DNA of 64,000 nucleotides from Methylobacterium adhaesivum (GTDB lineage: Bacteria; Pseudomonadota; Alphaproteobacteria; Rhizobiales; Beijerinckiaceae), in assembly GCF_022179065.1 (NCBI RefSeq), contig NZ_BPQD01000014.1:62001-126000 (forward strand), written 5' to 3'. Below are positions 25,583 to 37,964 of this stretch, in pieces. How positions within the stretch are numbered: the stretch's first letter is position 1; each line of letters starts with the position of its first letter. The translations under genes were made by a program, and so were the position numbers. The notes below the pieces were generated by a model. The model had not been told where the DNA came from, made no database searches, and saw only the letters and a program-made list of their open reading frames with translations.

Positions 25583-27010
25583 GTGACGAACCGAGCCCCC
25601 ATCGCACTGGCAATCGTGCTTGTCTGTGGTCCGGCCCTGGCGGCGCAGATCAACGGGCCGGGACCGAACGAGGACCCCTCGCTGCGGGAGGCCGGCAACG
25701 TCAATGCCTTGAGCTTCGTCGCCCTCTCGGATGTCCTGGCCGGGATCGACGTCTCGGTGAAGCTGCAAGCCGCCCTCGACGCGGCGCGCACGGCGCGCAA
25801 GGCCCTGTATCTGCCGAATGTGGGTCCCTGCTACATCGTCAACACAACCATCGATCCGTCGGACGTCGAACTCTTCGGCACCGGGACGTGCATCACCACG
25901 ACGGCGAACGTCGATACGATCCGCACGGACAAGTTCGGGACGAACGTCCACGACCTGAAATTCACCCATTCGGGCGCGGCGGGGCGGGTCGCCAATTTCA
26001 TCCAGGGCGAGGGAAACCAGTTCTGGCGCAATCGGGTGGTCGCGACCAATCCGGACAATGTCGACCCGATCGTGTTTTTCGCCCTGTCGAACAACCGCAT
26101 CAAGGACAATAGCTTCACCAACTTCCGTTCGAAATATTCCTACACCTGGCAGCAGCAGACCACTCATCCCAAGAGCATCTCGATCAACAATCAGGTGGTG
26201 GGCAACTACATGGGCGGCACCGGGCGGGGCGGCCTCATCGGCGACAACGGCACGGTGGCGCGACCGGAGGGAACCCTCATTGCCCACAACGACAGCGTGC
26301 TTCTCGGCGGGCCGTTCATCACCCTGAATTCCGTGCTGTCCGTGCGCCTGATCGGCAACATGATGGACCAGAACAATGACGAGGGCGCCATCCGCATTGA
26401 GCCGAAGGGCTTCTCCGGATACGGCGTCGACGGCATCCTGGTGTCGGCGAACTACATCTCGGCCGTGGGCAACAAGGCCGATGCGCCGGCGATCCAGTCG
26501 ATCAAGACGGGCGGACACGCCGACGGATTCACCTTCACGGGCAACGAGATCGCCTTCGGTTCCATGGCTGCGCGCTTCGCGGACGGCATCACGAACGTTC
26601 AGTTCACCGGCAACGTCATGCACGGTTTCTCGAAGCCGTACAGTATCGAGCTCGGCGCGCCGTCCCTCCTGCAGCAGGTCACGGTCGACGACACGAAGCA
26701 GTGCCAGGGTGGGGGAGCGCTGTTCGTTCCGGGGCACGGGAATGCCGGCTCGGCCAAATCGACCCGCACCGTCACGTATCACTCAGGGACGGGGGGCAAC
26801 TACATCAACGTGCCGCACGGTCTCGCCGGCATCCCGACGCAGTTCACCACGGGGGCATCGACGGCCCATGGCGGCACCCTGCAGGCGGTTGCCGTCAGGG
26901 TTATGGTCGTCCGGGCCGACGCCACGAACGCCGTTCTCCAGGTTCAGCCGGACGGCGTGGTGAAGAACGGCACCGTCACCATCACGCTGACGTCCGAAAT
27001 CGCCCGGTAA
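25583..27010 (+). CDS. Exported right-handed beta-helix protein
   Basis: A 475-residue protein with a Sec signal peptide (cleavage likely after VCGPALA). The body shows the repeated N-x-I/F-x-G-N pattern of parallel beta-helices (for example VVGNYMGG, LIGNMMDQNND, VSANYIS, FTGNEIAF, FTGNVMHG), as in pectate-lyase-fold and phage tailspike-type proteins. The last 110 residues form a separate domain beginning STRTVTYHS. No polysaccharide-lyase catalytic residues can be assigned. It starts at GTG 25583 after GGAGG and stands alone. Likely role: binding or cleaving a polysaccharide at the cell surface. Confidence 0.7.
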   Translation: MTNRAPIALAIVLVCGPALAAQINGPGPNEDPSLREAGNVNALSFVALSDVLAGIDVSVKLQAALDAARTARKALYLPNVGPCYIVNTTIDPSDVELFGTGTCITTTANVDTIRTDKFGTNVHDLKFTHSGAAGRVANFIQGEGNQFWRNRVVATNPDNVDPIVFFALSNNRIKDNSFTNFRSKYSYTWQQQTTHPKSISINNQVVGNYMGGTGRGGLIGDNGTVARPEGTLIAHNDSVLLGGPFITLNSVLSVRLIGNMMDQNNDEGAIRIEPKGFSGYGVDGILVSANYISAVGNKADAPAIQSIKTGGHADGFTFTGNEIAFGSMAARFADGITNVQFTGNVMHGFSKPYSIELGAPSLLQQVTVDDTKQCQGGGALFVPGHGNAGSAKSTRTVTYHSGTGGNYINVPHGLAGIPTQFTTGASTAHGGTLQAVAVRVMVVRADATNAVLQVQPDGVVKNGTVTITLTSEIAR

Positions 27011-27085
27011 GCAGTGTTCCCGCCGCCGACACCGATCCGGAGCCGACGGGATGGGCGCGAAACGGAACCGGATGTGACGGGTTCC

Positions 27086-27110
27086 GCCCGCGCCGCCCGC
27101 CGGCGCGGGC
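27086..27110. terminator. Hairpin between convergent genes
   Basis: GCCCGCGCC (27086-27094) and GGCGCGGGC (27102-27110) form a 9-bp stem with a 7-base loop in the gap between the beta-helix and chemoreceptor genes, which point toward each other. No T-run. Confidence 0.4.
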
Positions 27111-27122
27111 TCGTCTGCGCGT

Positions 27123-29168
27123 TCACGCCGCCCGAACGGTGGCGAGGAAGCCACCGACCTCCGCGCGCAAGTCCGCCGCCTGGCGGGCAAGGTCGGTTGC
27201 GGCGGTGAGGACCTGATTCGAGCCGGCCCGGGCGGAGTCGGCCGCCGTGCTCACGCCGGCGATATGGATCGAGACCTGACGCGTTCCCTCCGAGGTGTGG
27301 ACGGTGGTGCGGGCGATCTCGCGGGTGGCGGCGTCCTGCTGCTGCACGGCCGCCGCGATGTCCTGCGACAGGGTGCTGAGGCGCTGGATCACCTGCGCGA
27401 TGCCCCCGATGGTCTCGACGGAGGCCGCCGTCGATGCGGTGATCTGTCCGACCTTGGCGGCGATCTCGTCCGTCGCCCGCGTGGTCTGGTTGGCGAGTTC
27501 CTTCACCTCCGCCGCCACCACGGCAAAGCCCCGGCCTGCCTCACCGGCTCGGGCTGCCTCGATGGTGGCGTTCAGCGCCAGGAGGTTGGTCTGGCCGGCG
27601 ATGTTGGAGATCAGCCCGACAATCTCGCCGATGCTGCCGGCGGCGGTGGCGAGCCGGCGGATGTCCTCGCCCATGCGGGCGGTGTCGCGCTCGGCCTCGC
27701 CCGCCACGGTGGCCGACATCTCGACGCGGGTGCCGATCTCGCGCACAGAGGCGCTGAGTTCCTCCGTTGCCGCCGCCACGGTGTCGGCGCTCGCGGCGGC
27801 CTCGCCCGAGGTGCGCGCCACGGCGCCGCTGAGGCGCGAAGTTTCGCCCGAGGCCTGCGACAGGGCGTGGGCGGCGGCCTCCAGTTGCGCTGCGGCGGCC
27901 GAGACCGCTTCGACGATGCGACCGGCCCGGGCTTCGAACCCGCTGGCGAGACCAAGCATCGCCTGGCGGCGCTCGGCGGCTGTGGTTTGCGTCAGGTGGT
28001 CGGCTTGCGCCCGGATGCGCTGGCCTTCGGCGAGGCTGTCGCGGAACGCTCCCGCGGCCGCCGCGATGGCGCGGACCTCGCGGGCGCCCCCCGTGGGGAG
28101 CGGACCGGCGCTCGCCCCCCGCCCGATGGCCGTCAGGGCGTCGGCGATCCGTGCGAGCGGTCGGGCGATGGCGGTGCCGCAGCCGAAGGCGACGAGGCAG
28201 GACAGGGCAAGGGTCGCGAGGCTGGCCGCCAGCCACAGGGTGACGCCGCGCTCGGCGTCCCCCCGCGCGGCGGCGGCCGCGGCGGCGAGGTCCCCGGCGA
28301 TCCTGTCCTCGATCCCCTTCAGGGCGTCGATGCGCTGGGTGGCGGTGGTGAACCAGGCCGGCGCGTCGGTGAAGCCCAAGGGCTGGCCGGGGATCGTCGC
28401 GAGGACGATCCCGCGCAGGCGCTCGACCTCGCGGCCCGCCGGGCTCGTGCCGACGGCATCGAGAAGCGTGGCCTGGGCCGGTTCGGCGGTGAGGCGGAAC
28501 AGGTTGTCGTAGGTGGCCTGGCCGGCGCCCAGCGCCGCCATCCGCGTGAGGCCGGGCAGATCGAGTTGGCCGGCGCCGAAGATCCCGGCCGCCGTGGCGC
28601 GCTCCTGGCCGGCGAGTTCCTTTAAGGACAGGAACGCCGAATAGGCCGAGATCCGGGCGCTCAGGGCGGGATCGGCGGCAAGACCGGACATTTCGCGCAC
28701 GAGATCGAGGGCCTTGGTGATGAGCCCCGTATAGGCGGCGAGATTCTCGCGCGGCGTCCGGGCCAGATCGTCCACGGCCTTGCGGTGGGCGGAGAGGCCG
28801 TCGAGGGCGCTGGCGAGGGCGGCGCTGCGCGCGGCGAGGTTTCCCGTCGGGGCCGCGGCCGCGGTGGCCTGCATCAGGCGCGTCCGGCTCGTGTCCGTGC
28901 GGAGGCGCTGGGCATCGAGTTCTGCCCGGAAGCGCGTGCCCTTCGCACCGAGAAACAGGCTCGAAGCGCCGCGCTCGCGCTGGGCCTCGTGGACGAAGAG
29001 GCCGACCAGACCGCCGAGATCGAGCACGCCCTCGACTTCCGTCATCCGGGTCCGTTCGGCCATCCGCTCCTTGATCGCCAGCGCCGCCACGACGGCGAAG
29101 GCGAGGCAGGGAGCCAGGGCGACGAGGAGGATGCGGCCCCGGAGGGACGCGAGGAATCTGCGGAGCAT
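27123..29168 (-). CDS. Methyl-accepting chemotaxis protein with NIT-type sensor domain
   Basis: A roughly 681-residue chemoreceptor. A first membrane segment ([20 protein letters not shown]) precedes a large periplasmic helical domain of the nitrate/nitrite-sensing (NIT) type, marked by [12 protein letters not shown] and [11 protein letters not shown] second membrane segment ([21 protein letters not shown]), a HAMP region and a cytoplasmic signalling domain follow. The hairpin tip reads [27 protein letters not shown], closely matching the MCP consensus. I start at ATG 29168; an upstream GTG at 29222 has no ribosome site. The ligand is not certain. The gene has no chemotaxis neighbours here. 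Confidence 0.88.
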   Translation of the reverse strand: MLRRFLASLRGRILLVALAPCLAFAVVAALAIKERMAERTRMTEVEGVLDLGGLVGLFVHEAQRERGASSLFLGAKGTRFRAELDAQRLRTDTSRTRLMQATAAAAPTGNLAARSAALASALDGLSAHRKAVDDLARTPRENLAAYTGLITKALDLVREMSGLAADPALSARISAYSAFLSLKELAGQERATAAGIFGAGQLDLPGLTRMAALGAGQATYDNLFRLTAEPAQATLLDAVGTSPAGREVERLRGIVLATIPGQPLGFTDAPAWFTTATQRIDALKGIEDRIAGDLAAAAAAARGDAERGVTLWLAASLATLALSCLVAFGCGTAIARPLARIADALTAIGRGASAGPLPTGGAREVRAIAAAAGAFRDSLAEGQRIRAQADHLTQTTAAERRQAMLGLASGFEARAGRIVEAVSAAAAQLEAAAHALSQASGETSRLSGAVARTSGEAAASADTVAAATEELSASVREIGTRVEMSATVAGEAERDTARMGEDIRRLATAAGSIGEIVGLISNIAGQTNLLALNATIEAARAGEAGRGFAVVAAEVKELANQTTRATDEIAAKVGQITASTAASVETIGGIAQVIQRLSTLSQDIAAAVQQQDAATREIARTTVHTSEGTRQVSIHIAGVSTAADSARAGSNQVLTAATDLARQAADLRAEVGGFLATVRAA

Positions 29169-29513
29169 CGACGGAGACCTGTTGATCGGAAGATCGTCAA
29201 CCTCGGTCTGAGGCGTAAACACAGGGTTGCCGTATGAAAATATGCCTTACATTTCAGCATTCGTGGCGCATTGCCGGGCGCATTGCAGGGCACGTTTCAG
29301 GGTTGGTCCGCACTGAAGGCCCTCAGACCCGGGACGAAGGGCGGCAGGGATCGACGTTAGCCTCGAGCCACGAGGCTGCGCGCCGCGATACTGCGTGATG
29401 TCCTACCAAAAGGGGAAAAGCTTCTCGGGGACATAGTCGTCCCACACCAGGGCCAGTGCCCAGCGCCGGGACGGGTGTCCGCCCTCGCCCGCTCGCGGCG
29501 CGGTCCAGCAACC

Positions 29514-29542
29514 TTGTTGCTGTACTTACTTTGTTCTAGAAC
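29514..29542 (+). promoter_or_regulatory. Candidate uvrA promoter with a dyad over the -10 box
   Basis: TTGTTG (29514-29519), a 17-base spacer, and TAGAAC (29537-29542) form a plausible sigma-70 promoter about 210 bases before uvrA. The palindrome GTTCTAGAAC (29533-29542) overlaps the -10 box, where a repressor would act. uvrA is often LexA-controlled, but the alphaproteobacterial LexA box GTTC-N7-GTTC is not matched (spacing here is nine). Confidence 0.4.
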
Positions 29543-29750
29543 CGCGTTCCAGACTCCCTGTGGCGTTCGCCGCGACCGCGTGGGAGCCAGACCCCGCCGC
29601 GCGTATTCCCTCGTCCGGGCGATCGCCGCACCTTGCCCGGGAGGCTTCAGTGCCCGACATGCGGGGCGAGGGCCAACGAGACCCTGTCCTGCCGGACCTC
29701 GCCCGACCGGACTTTGGGCACCCGCCGCGAATCGACTTCGAAGAGACCCC

Positions 29751-32732
<2,982 letters not shown>

Positions 32733-33058
32733 GCGACGACACCGGCCCGCCCGAAGGCCGGACCGACGTCGTTTGCCGCCCGAGCGATTCGGCGCCGGCC
32801 CTGTCTTTTGCGGGACGATTGGACTCGATCCGAGGCCTCGGGCCCCGCCGTCGAGCGCCGAAGCGTCGAAACGGCTTTTCCGCATCGCGGGACAGGTTCG
32901 CGGCGTGGCGAACCAAAGGTTAACGCATGCGCAATCGCCAAGGCACGTTTTCCGCTTTCTCCCAATCCGCGACGGCGGCTCAAATGTCTGCATCGTCAGC
33001 GATATCCTTCCGGATGCGCGCTTTCGGCCGTCCGGAACACTGCCCCAAAGGTTAACAA

Positions 33059-33101
33059 GCCGCACTGTTGCAGTGCGGCCAAGTTGCGGCTTTTGCGCAA
33101 C
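33059..33101 (+). promoter_or_regulatory. Two adjacent hairpins in the leader of the outer-membrane protein gene
   Basis: GCCGCACTG-TTG-CAGTGCGGC (33059-33079) is a perfect 9-bp stem, followed at once by GTTGCG-N7-CGCAAC (33083-33101). They lie about 210 bases before the ATG at 33310, inside a 577-base region (32733-33309) with no gene. They could shape a structured 5' leader or a small RNA. Nothing else is recognised in that region. Confidence 0.4.
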
Positions 33102-33309
33102 GGTCAGTTTGGAACTGCCCCGTTTCAGTGCAACGCGCTGTCCTTTCGAGGCGAGCTGTAGAATAGTTCCCCTCGTTGAGACCGAATTCGGGCCGCAAGG
33201 GGGGCCTTCCAAACCAACGGGAACACGCCGCTCAAAAAGCGGCGGACCGGCAGAATGGTGCGGAAGGCTACGCGGCGCCCGCCTGAAATCCTTGGGAAGG
33301 ACTGACAAC

Positions 33310-34275
33310 ATGATGAAGAACTGGCTCGCCGCCGGAGCGGTGGCGCTTTCGGTCGGCATGTCCGCCACCGCCGCCTTCGCCCAGACGACCACGGTTCCCG
33401 GCGAGCAGGTCGGCCTCGCCACCGGCGCCCCGCTGCCGGAGGGCATCTACGCCCTCAACACCTTCGTCTACCGCAGCAACGAGAACACCGGCCCCGGCTC
33501 CGTCGACGTCGGCGTCAACATCCCGGTGCTCGTCTGGTCGACCCCGTTCGTCCCGCTGGGCGGCCGCGTCGAGCTGCTCGTCGCTCCCCCGACCGTGTTC
33601 GCTTTCGGCAAGAACAGCGGCGTCAACGGCGCCCGTGACCTGTCGATCAACGTCGGTACCTTCGTCGGCGGCATCTGGGCCTTCGATCTCGGTAACAACT
33701 TCGGCGTCAGCTTGCTCGGCGGTGTCTACCTCAACGAGCTCAACGCCGGTAAGGGCGTCCTCGTCAGCAACGGCGGCCAGCTCCTCGGTACCCCCGTCCT
33801 CGGTCAGCTCGCCTCCAACACCTACCGCATGGGTGTCGCCGCCAGCTACACCGGCGATGGCTACAACCTCACCGCCAACCTGACCGCGAACATCTACGAT
33901 TCGCCGGCGACCTTCGGTGGTAACAACTTCTTCGGCACCCGTGGTCCGTTCAACATCTCCGACTCGCTCAACCTCGATCTGACCGCGACCAAGAAGTTCG
34001 GCAAGTTCGAGATCGGCGCCATCGGTTACGGCACCTACAACTTCGACATCAGCCAGTTCAGCCTCGCCGCCGGCAACCGTGGCAGCTTCTCGGTCGGTGG
34101 TCTCATCGGCTACGACTTCGGACCCGTCACCGCCCAGGCCTACGTCGCCACCACGGTCGCCAACTCCGTGCGCCGCGCCGACACGGTCGAAGGCTGGTTC
34201 CGCCTGATCGTTCCGCTGTACACCCCCACCGCCGTCGCCGCCGTCGCTCCGGCCCCGATCATTCGCAAGTACTGA
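33310..34275 (+). CDS. Outer-membrane beta-barrel protein, transporter (MetA-pathway phenol-degradation-like) type
   Basis: A 321-residue exported protein with a clear signal peptide (cleavage after ATAAFA). The mature part opens PLPEGIYALNTFVYRSNEN and alternates short amphipathic strands through NLTANLTANIYDSP to the barrel end WFRLIVPLYTP. The layout suits the outer-membrane channel family annotated as phenol-degradation MetA-type transporters; the substrate is unknown. GGAAGGA lies before the ATG; the second ATG at 33313 is an equal alternative. An intrinsic terminator follows. Confidence 0.7.
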   Translation: MMKNWLAAGAVALSVGMSATAAFAQTTTVPGEQVGLATGAPLPEGIYALNTFVYRSNENTGPGSVDVGVNIPVLVWSTPFVPLGGRVELLVAPPTVFAFGKNSGVNGARDLSINVGTFVGGIWAFDLGNNFGVSLLGGVYLNELNAGKGVLVSNGGQLLGTPVLGQLASNTYRMGVAASYTGDGYNLTANLTANIYDSPATFGGNNFFGTRGPFNISDSLNLDLTATKKFGKFEIGAIGYGTYNFDISQFSLAAGNRGSFSVGGLIGYDFGPVTAQAYVATTVANSVRRADTVEGWFRLIVPLYTPTAVAAVAPAPIIRKY

Positions 34276-34333
34276 TCGGGCAAGCACCGATCCGATCGCC
34301 GCGGGCCCTCGGGCTCGCGGTCCTCGCGACGCG

Positions 34334-34367
34334 AAAAGCCGCGCTTCCCTCGGGAGGTGCGGCTTTT
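34334..34367 (+). terminator. Intrinsic terminator
   Basis: AAAAGCCGC (34334-34342) pairs with GCGGCTTTT (34359-34367), with an inner TCCC/GGGA pairing, and ends in a T-run. It follows the outer-membrane protein gene. Confidence 0.85.
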
Positions 34368-34511
34368 TCGTGTTCAGGGTTGGCCCCCGATAAATCGGGT
34401 TCGAATGGCAAGCCGTCCGCAGGGTCCAGGCCTGGCCCTGGAAACATCGTCGGGCTCCGCCGGACACCCGCCGAGGGCTCGGCCCTTCGGAAACCCGGGA
34501 CCGAACGGAGC

Positions 34512-35924
34512 CTAGACCACCCGGTTGAGGCGGCGCGCGCCCGCGAAGCGATTGAGGAAGCGCGGTTCCTTCTCGGGGGCGATGCGGAAGGCAAGGTGCA
34601 TGGTGCCGCCCTCCTCTTCGCGGCGGTCCAGAACTTCACCGTTCTCGTAGAGCCAGTGCAGGGCGGCGCCGTCCTCGGGCGGCAGCACCACGGCGAAGGT
34701 CGAGCGCTGGCGGGCGATGCGGGCCTCGATCCGGCCGGTGAGCGCCGCGAGGCCCTCGCCCGTCAGGGCCGAGACGAGGATCGGGGCGTCGCTGTCCCGG
34801 TCCGTGCGCCCCTGGGCGCTGAGGTTGAGGAGGCGGGTGCGCTCGCCCTCGTCGAGGAGGTCGGACTTGTTCCAGACCTCGATGATGCGGGTGGCGGAGG
34901 TCTCAATGCCGAGTTCACGCAACACCGTCCCGACATCCTCGGCCTGGGCCTCGCTGTCGCCGTGGGAGACGTCGCGCACGTGGAGCAGGATGTCGGCCTC
35001 GATCACGTCCTCGAGGGTCGCCCGGAAGGCGGCGATGAGGGTGGTCGGCAGGTCTGAGATGAAGCCCACGGTGTCGGACAGGATCACCGTCTCGCCGTGC
35101 GGAAGCTTCGTCGCCCGCGCCGTCGGGTCGAGGGTGGCGAACAGCATGTCCTGGGCCATCACCTGGGCCTTGGTGAGGGCGTTGAACAGGGTCGACTTGC
35201 CGGCGTTGGTGTAGCCCACGAGGGCCACGATGGGGTACGGCACGCGGGCGCGGCCCTGACGATGCAGGCCGCGCGTGCGGGTGACGCCGTCGAGCTCGCG
35301 CTCGATCTTGGTCATCCGCTCCTGGATCATGCGTCGGTCGGCTTCGATCTGGGTCTCGCCGGGGCCGCCGAGGAAGCCGAAGCCGCCGCGCTGACGTTCC
35401 AGGTGGGTCCAGGACCGTACGAGGCGGCTGCGCTGGTAGGCGAGGTGGGCGTGCTCGACCTGAAGCGTGCCCTCGCGGGTGGAGGCGCGGCGCCCGAAGA
35501 TCTCGAGGATGAGGCCGGTGCGGTCGATGACCTTGCAGCCGAACGCCTTCTCGAGGTTGCGCTGCTGAACGGGCGAGAGGGCGCAATCCATCACCACGAG
35601 GCCGATTTCGCGGGCCTTGATCACGCCGGCGAGCTCCTCGACCCGGCCCTTGCCGAGATAGGTCGAGGGCCGGATGCGCTGCACCGGGGCGAAGATGGCC
35701 TCGACCACGTCGAGTTCGATGGCGGCCGCGAGGCCGGACGCCTCGTCGAGGCGAGCCTCATTGGAGCGCAGGGCCTCGGCGCTGTGAGCCCCGCCGACGC
35801 TGCGCTGGGCCACCCGCCCGAGATACGGCCCGACCACGAGCGTGTGGGTCGCGGCGGCGATGTCGCCCTCGGGGGCCGCCATCGCCTGGAGCCGGGCTTC
35901 GCCGGGCGTCATGGTTTCCGTCAT
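34512..35924 (-). CDS. hflX: GTPase HflX
   Basis: A 470-residue ribosome-associated GTPase. The N-terminal HflX domain has [10 protein letters not shown] and [10 protein letters not shown]. The G domain shows G1 [10 protein letters not shown]3 [10 protein letters not shown] and G4 NKSD. The linker motif [25 protein letters not shown] is classic for the family. HflX rescues stalled ribosomes and in this phylum is encoded next to hfq, as here (hfq lies 230 bases upstream on the same strand, with an inverted repeat between). ATG 35924 has no strong ribosome site; ATG 35912 is possible. Confidence 0.95.
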   Translation of the reverse strand: MTETMTPGEARLQAMAAPEGDIAAATHTLVVGPYLGRVAQRSVGGAHSAEALRSNEARLDEASGLAAAIELDVVEAIFAPVQRIRPSTYLGKGRVEELAGVIKAREIGLVVMDCALSPVQQRNLEKAFGCKVIDRTGLILEIFGRRASTREGTLQVEHAHLAYQRSRLVRSWTHLERQRGGFGFLGGPGETQIEADRRMIQERMTKIERELDGVTRTRGLHRQGRARVPYPIVALVGYTNAGKSTLFNALTKAQVMAQDMLFATLDPTARATKLPHGETVILSDTVGFISDLPTTLIAAFRATLEDVIEADILLHVRDVSHGDSEAQAEDVGTVLRELGIETSATRIIEVWNKSDLLDEGERTRLLNLSAQGRTDRDSDAPILVSALTGEGLAALTGRIEARIARQRSTFAVVLPPEDGAALHWLYENGEVLDRREEEGGTMHLAFRIAPEKEPRFLNRFAGARRLNRVV

Positions 35925-36046
35925 TGCGTGAGTGTCAGACCCTGTCCTGTGGTTATGGGACATTGGGCTTGGAGACACGCCAGACAAGAGTAGGCGGTCT
36001 GACGATTCGGGAAATCGGGGCCTTGTCGCCTCATGCGCCGGTTCTT

Positions 36047-36141
36047 TCTCCCCTCTGCGGGAGAAGCTGGCCCGCGACGCGGGTCGGATGAGGGGGCGAC
36101 CATATCCGGAAAGGTCGCTCCCCTCTCCCGCAGAGGGGAGA
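36047..36141. repeat. 18-bp inverted repeat element between hfq and hflX
   Basis: TCTCCCCTCTGCGGGAGA (36047-36064) and TCTCCCGCAGAGGGGAGA (36124-36141) are perfect inverted copies around a GC-rich core containing GGTCGGATGAGGG. Elements with this sequence are common extragenic repeats in Hyphomicrobiales. In the hfq-hflX transcript it would form a long hairpin that may shield or end the hfq message. Confidence 0.7.
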
Positions 36142-36157
36142 GGGGAAACCAGGTGAC

Positions 36158-36418
36158 TCAGGCGCCAGCCTTCTCCGGGGCGGTCTCGTCCGGCTCGAAC
36201 AGCTGCACGGGATGGCCCGGCATGATCGTCGAGATGGCGTGCTTGTAGACGAGCTGGGAATGGCCGTCCCGGCGCAGGAGCACGCAGAAATTGTCGAACC
36301 AGGTCACCACGCCCTGAAGCTTGACGCCGTTGACGAGGAAGATGGTCAGCGGGATCTTGTTCTTTCGAACATGGTTCAGGAACGTGTCCTGCAGGTTCTG
36401 AGCGCGTTCGCCCGCCAT
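36158..36418 (-). CDS. hfq: RNA chaperone Hfq
   Basis: An 86-residue Sm-like RNA chaperone that pairs small RNAs with messages. The Sm1 motif ([19 protein letters not shown]) and the Sm2 motif (YKHAISTI) are intact, and the proximal-face residues [12 protein letters not shown] are present. The true start is ATG 36418 ([11 protein letters not shown]); the frame runs upstream to 36562 but that part is not conserved. It lies between ntrX (upstream) and hflX (downstream) on the same strand, the usual alphaproteobacterial order. Confidence 0.97.
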   Translation of the reverse strand: MAGERAQNLQDTFLNHVRKNKIPLTIFLVNGVKLQGVVTWFDNFCVLLRRDGHSQLVYKHAISTIMPGHPVQLFEPDETAPEKAGA

Positions 36419-36593
36419 TGATCTTGTCCTCGATACACTGCCGCCCGCCGCGAGTGACGGGTTCTCATCAGTCGGTGGTGCGTTGAAATGGAGCGTACGA
36501 CTTGTCGTCGGCCGGTCCGGAGACGCAAATCCCATTACACGTGCATCGGCGTGACGATGCAAGTCCGTCTCCCTACGTCGTTCGTACCGATCG

Positions 36594-37964
36594 TCACGGT
36601 CCGATGCCGAGGGACTTCAGCTTCCGGTGCAGGGCCGAGCGCTCCATGCCGATGAACTCGGCCGTGCGCGAGATGTTGCCCGAGAACCGGGCGATCTGCG
36701 CCACGAGATATTCGCGCTCGAAGATCTCGCGGGCCTCGCGGAGCGCCAGACTCATGAGCTTCTCGCCGCCCGAACCGTTGGGGGTCGTCGGCACCAGGGC
36801 GCCGATCTCGGTGGGGAGCATCTCGGAGGTGACCTCCTGCTCCGGGTCCGTATGGGTGAGAATCATGAGGCGTTCGACGTTGTTGCGAAGCTGGCGCACG
36901 TTGCCCGGCCAGTCGTGCGACTGCAGCACCGCCATGGCGTCCTCGGCGATGCGCCGGCGCGGCAGGCCCGTGGCGGCCGAGATCTGTTCCATGAAGAACG
37001 CGATGAGTTCCGGCACGTCCTCTCGGCGCTCCGACAGGGACGGCACCCGGATCGGCACCACCGAGAGGCGGTGGAACAGGTCCTCGCGGAACCGGCCCGC
37101 CGCGATCTCCTCCGCGAGGTCGCGGGACGAGGAGGAGATGATGCGGACATCGACGTGGACCCGGGTGGTGCCGCCGACCCGTTGGAAGTTCTGATCGACC
37201 AGGACCCGCAGGATGCGGTTCTGGGTCTCGCGCGGCATGTCGGCCACCTCGTCGATGTAGAGGGAGCCGCCATGGGCCTCCTCCAGGGCACCGACCCGGC
37301 GCGCCCGCCCCTCCCCCGCCTCGACGCCGAACAGCTCGGCCTCCATGGTGTCGGGCGTGATGGTGGCGGCGTTGATCACCACGAACGGGCCGCTGGCGCG
37401 GGTCGAGGTCGCGTGCAGGGTGCGGGCCGACAGCTCCTTGCCCGACCCCGGCGCGCCGAGGATCATCACGCGGGCGTTGGTGGGGGCGACGCGCTCCACC
37501 GTCTGGCGCAGCTGATTGCACACCACCGAGGCACCGACGATGCGGCTCGCCTGCCCCGAGCGGGTCTTGAGGTCGCGCACCTCGCGCTTGAGGCGCGACG
37601 CCTCCAAGGCGCGCTCGGCCACGAGGATGAGTCGGTCGGCCTTGAACGGTTTCTCGATGAAGTCGTAGGCGCCCGCCTTGATGGCCGCCACCGCCGTCTC
37701 GATGTTGCCGTGACCCGAGATCATCACCACGGGCAGGTCCGGGTGGCCGGCCTTGATCTGGTCGAGCACCTGCAACCCGTCGAGGCGCGAGCCCTGCAGC
37801 CAGATGTCGAGGAAGACGAGGTGGGGCCGGCGCGATTCGATGGCCACCAGGGCCTCGTCGGAGCCGCCGGCCGTGCGGGTCCGGTGGCCCTCGTCGTCGA
37901 GGATGCCGGCGACGAGGTCGCGGATGTCGGCCTCGTCGTCGACGATCAGGATATCGGCGCTCAT
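36594..37964 (-). CDS. ntrX: Nitrogen-regulation response regulator NtrX
   Basis: A 456-residue response regulator. The receiver domain ([17 protein letters not shown], phosphoacceptor in FLDIW) is followed by a sigma-54-type AAA+ domain ([24 protein letters not shown]) and a Fis-like helix-turn-helix ([18 protein letters not shown]). The GAFTGA loop needed to contact sigma-54 is replaced ([16 protein letters not shown]), as is typical for NtrX, so it should act with sigma-70 or as a repressor. Its start overlaps the ntrY stop by four bases (ATGA), indicating coupled translation with its kinase. Confidence 0.95.
   Translation of the reverse strand: MSADILIVDDEADIRDLVAGILDDEGHRTRTAGGSDEALVAIESRRPHLVFLDIWLQGSRLDGLQVLDQIKAGHPDLPVVMISGHGNIETAVAAIKAGAYDFIEKPFKADRLILVAERALEASRLKREVRDLKTRSGQASRIVGASVVCNQLRQTVERVAPTNARVMILGAPGSGKELSARTLHATSTRASGPFVVINAATITPDTMEAELFGVEAGEGRARRVGALEEAHGGSLYIDEVADMPRETQNRILRVLVDQNFQRVGGTTRVHVDVRIISSSSRDLAEEIAAGRFREDLFHRLSVVPIRVPSLSERREDVPELIAFFMEQISAATGLPRRRIAEDAMAVLQSHDWPGNVRQLRNNVERLMILTHTDPEQEVTSEMLPTEIGALVPTTPNGSGGEKLMSLALREAREIFEREYLVAQIARFSGNISRTAEFIGMERSALHRKLKSLGIGP

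Noticed and set aside
29531-29553. LexA box GTTC-N7-GTTC before uvrA
   Set aside because: The two GTTC units are nine bases apart, not seven, so the standard alphaproteobacterial box is not met. Kept only as an unexplained dyad.
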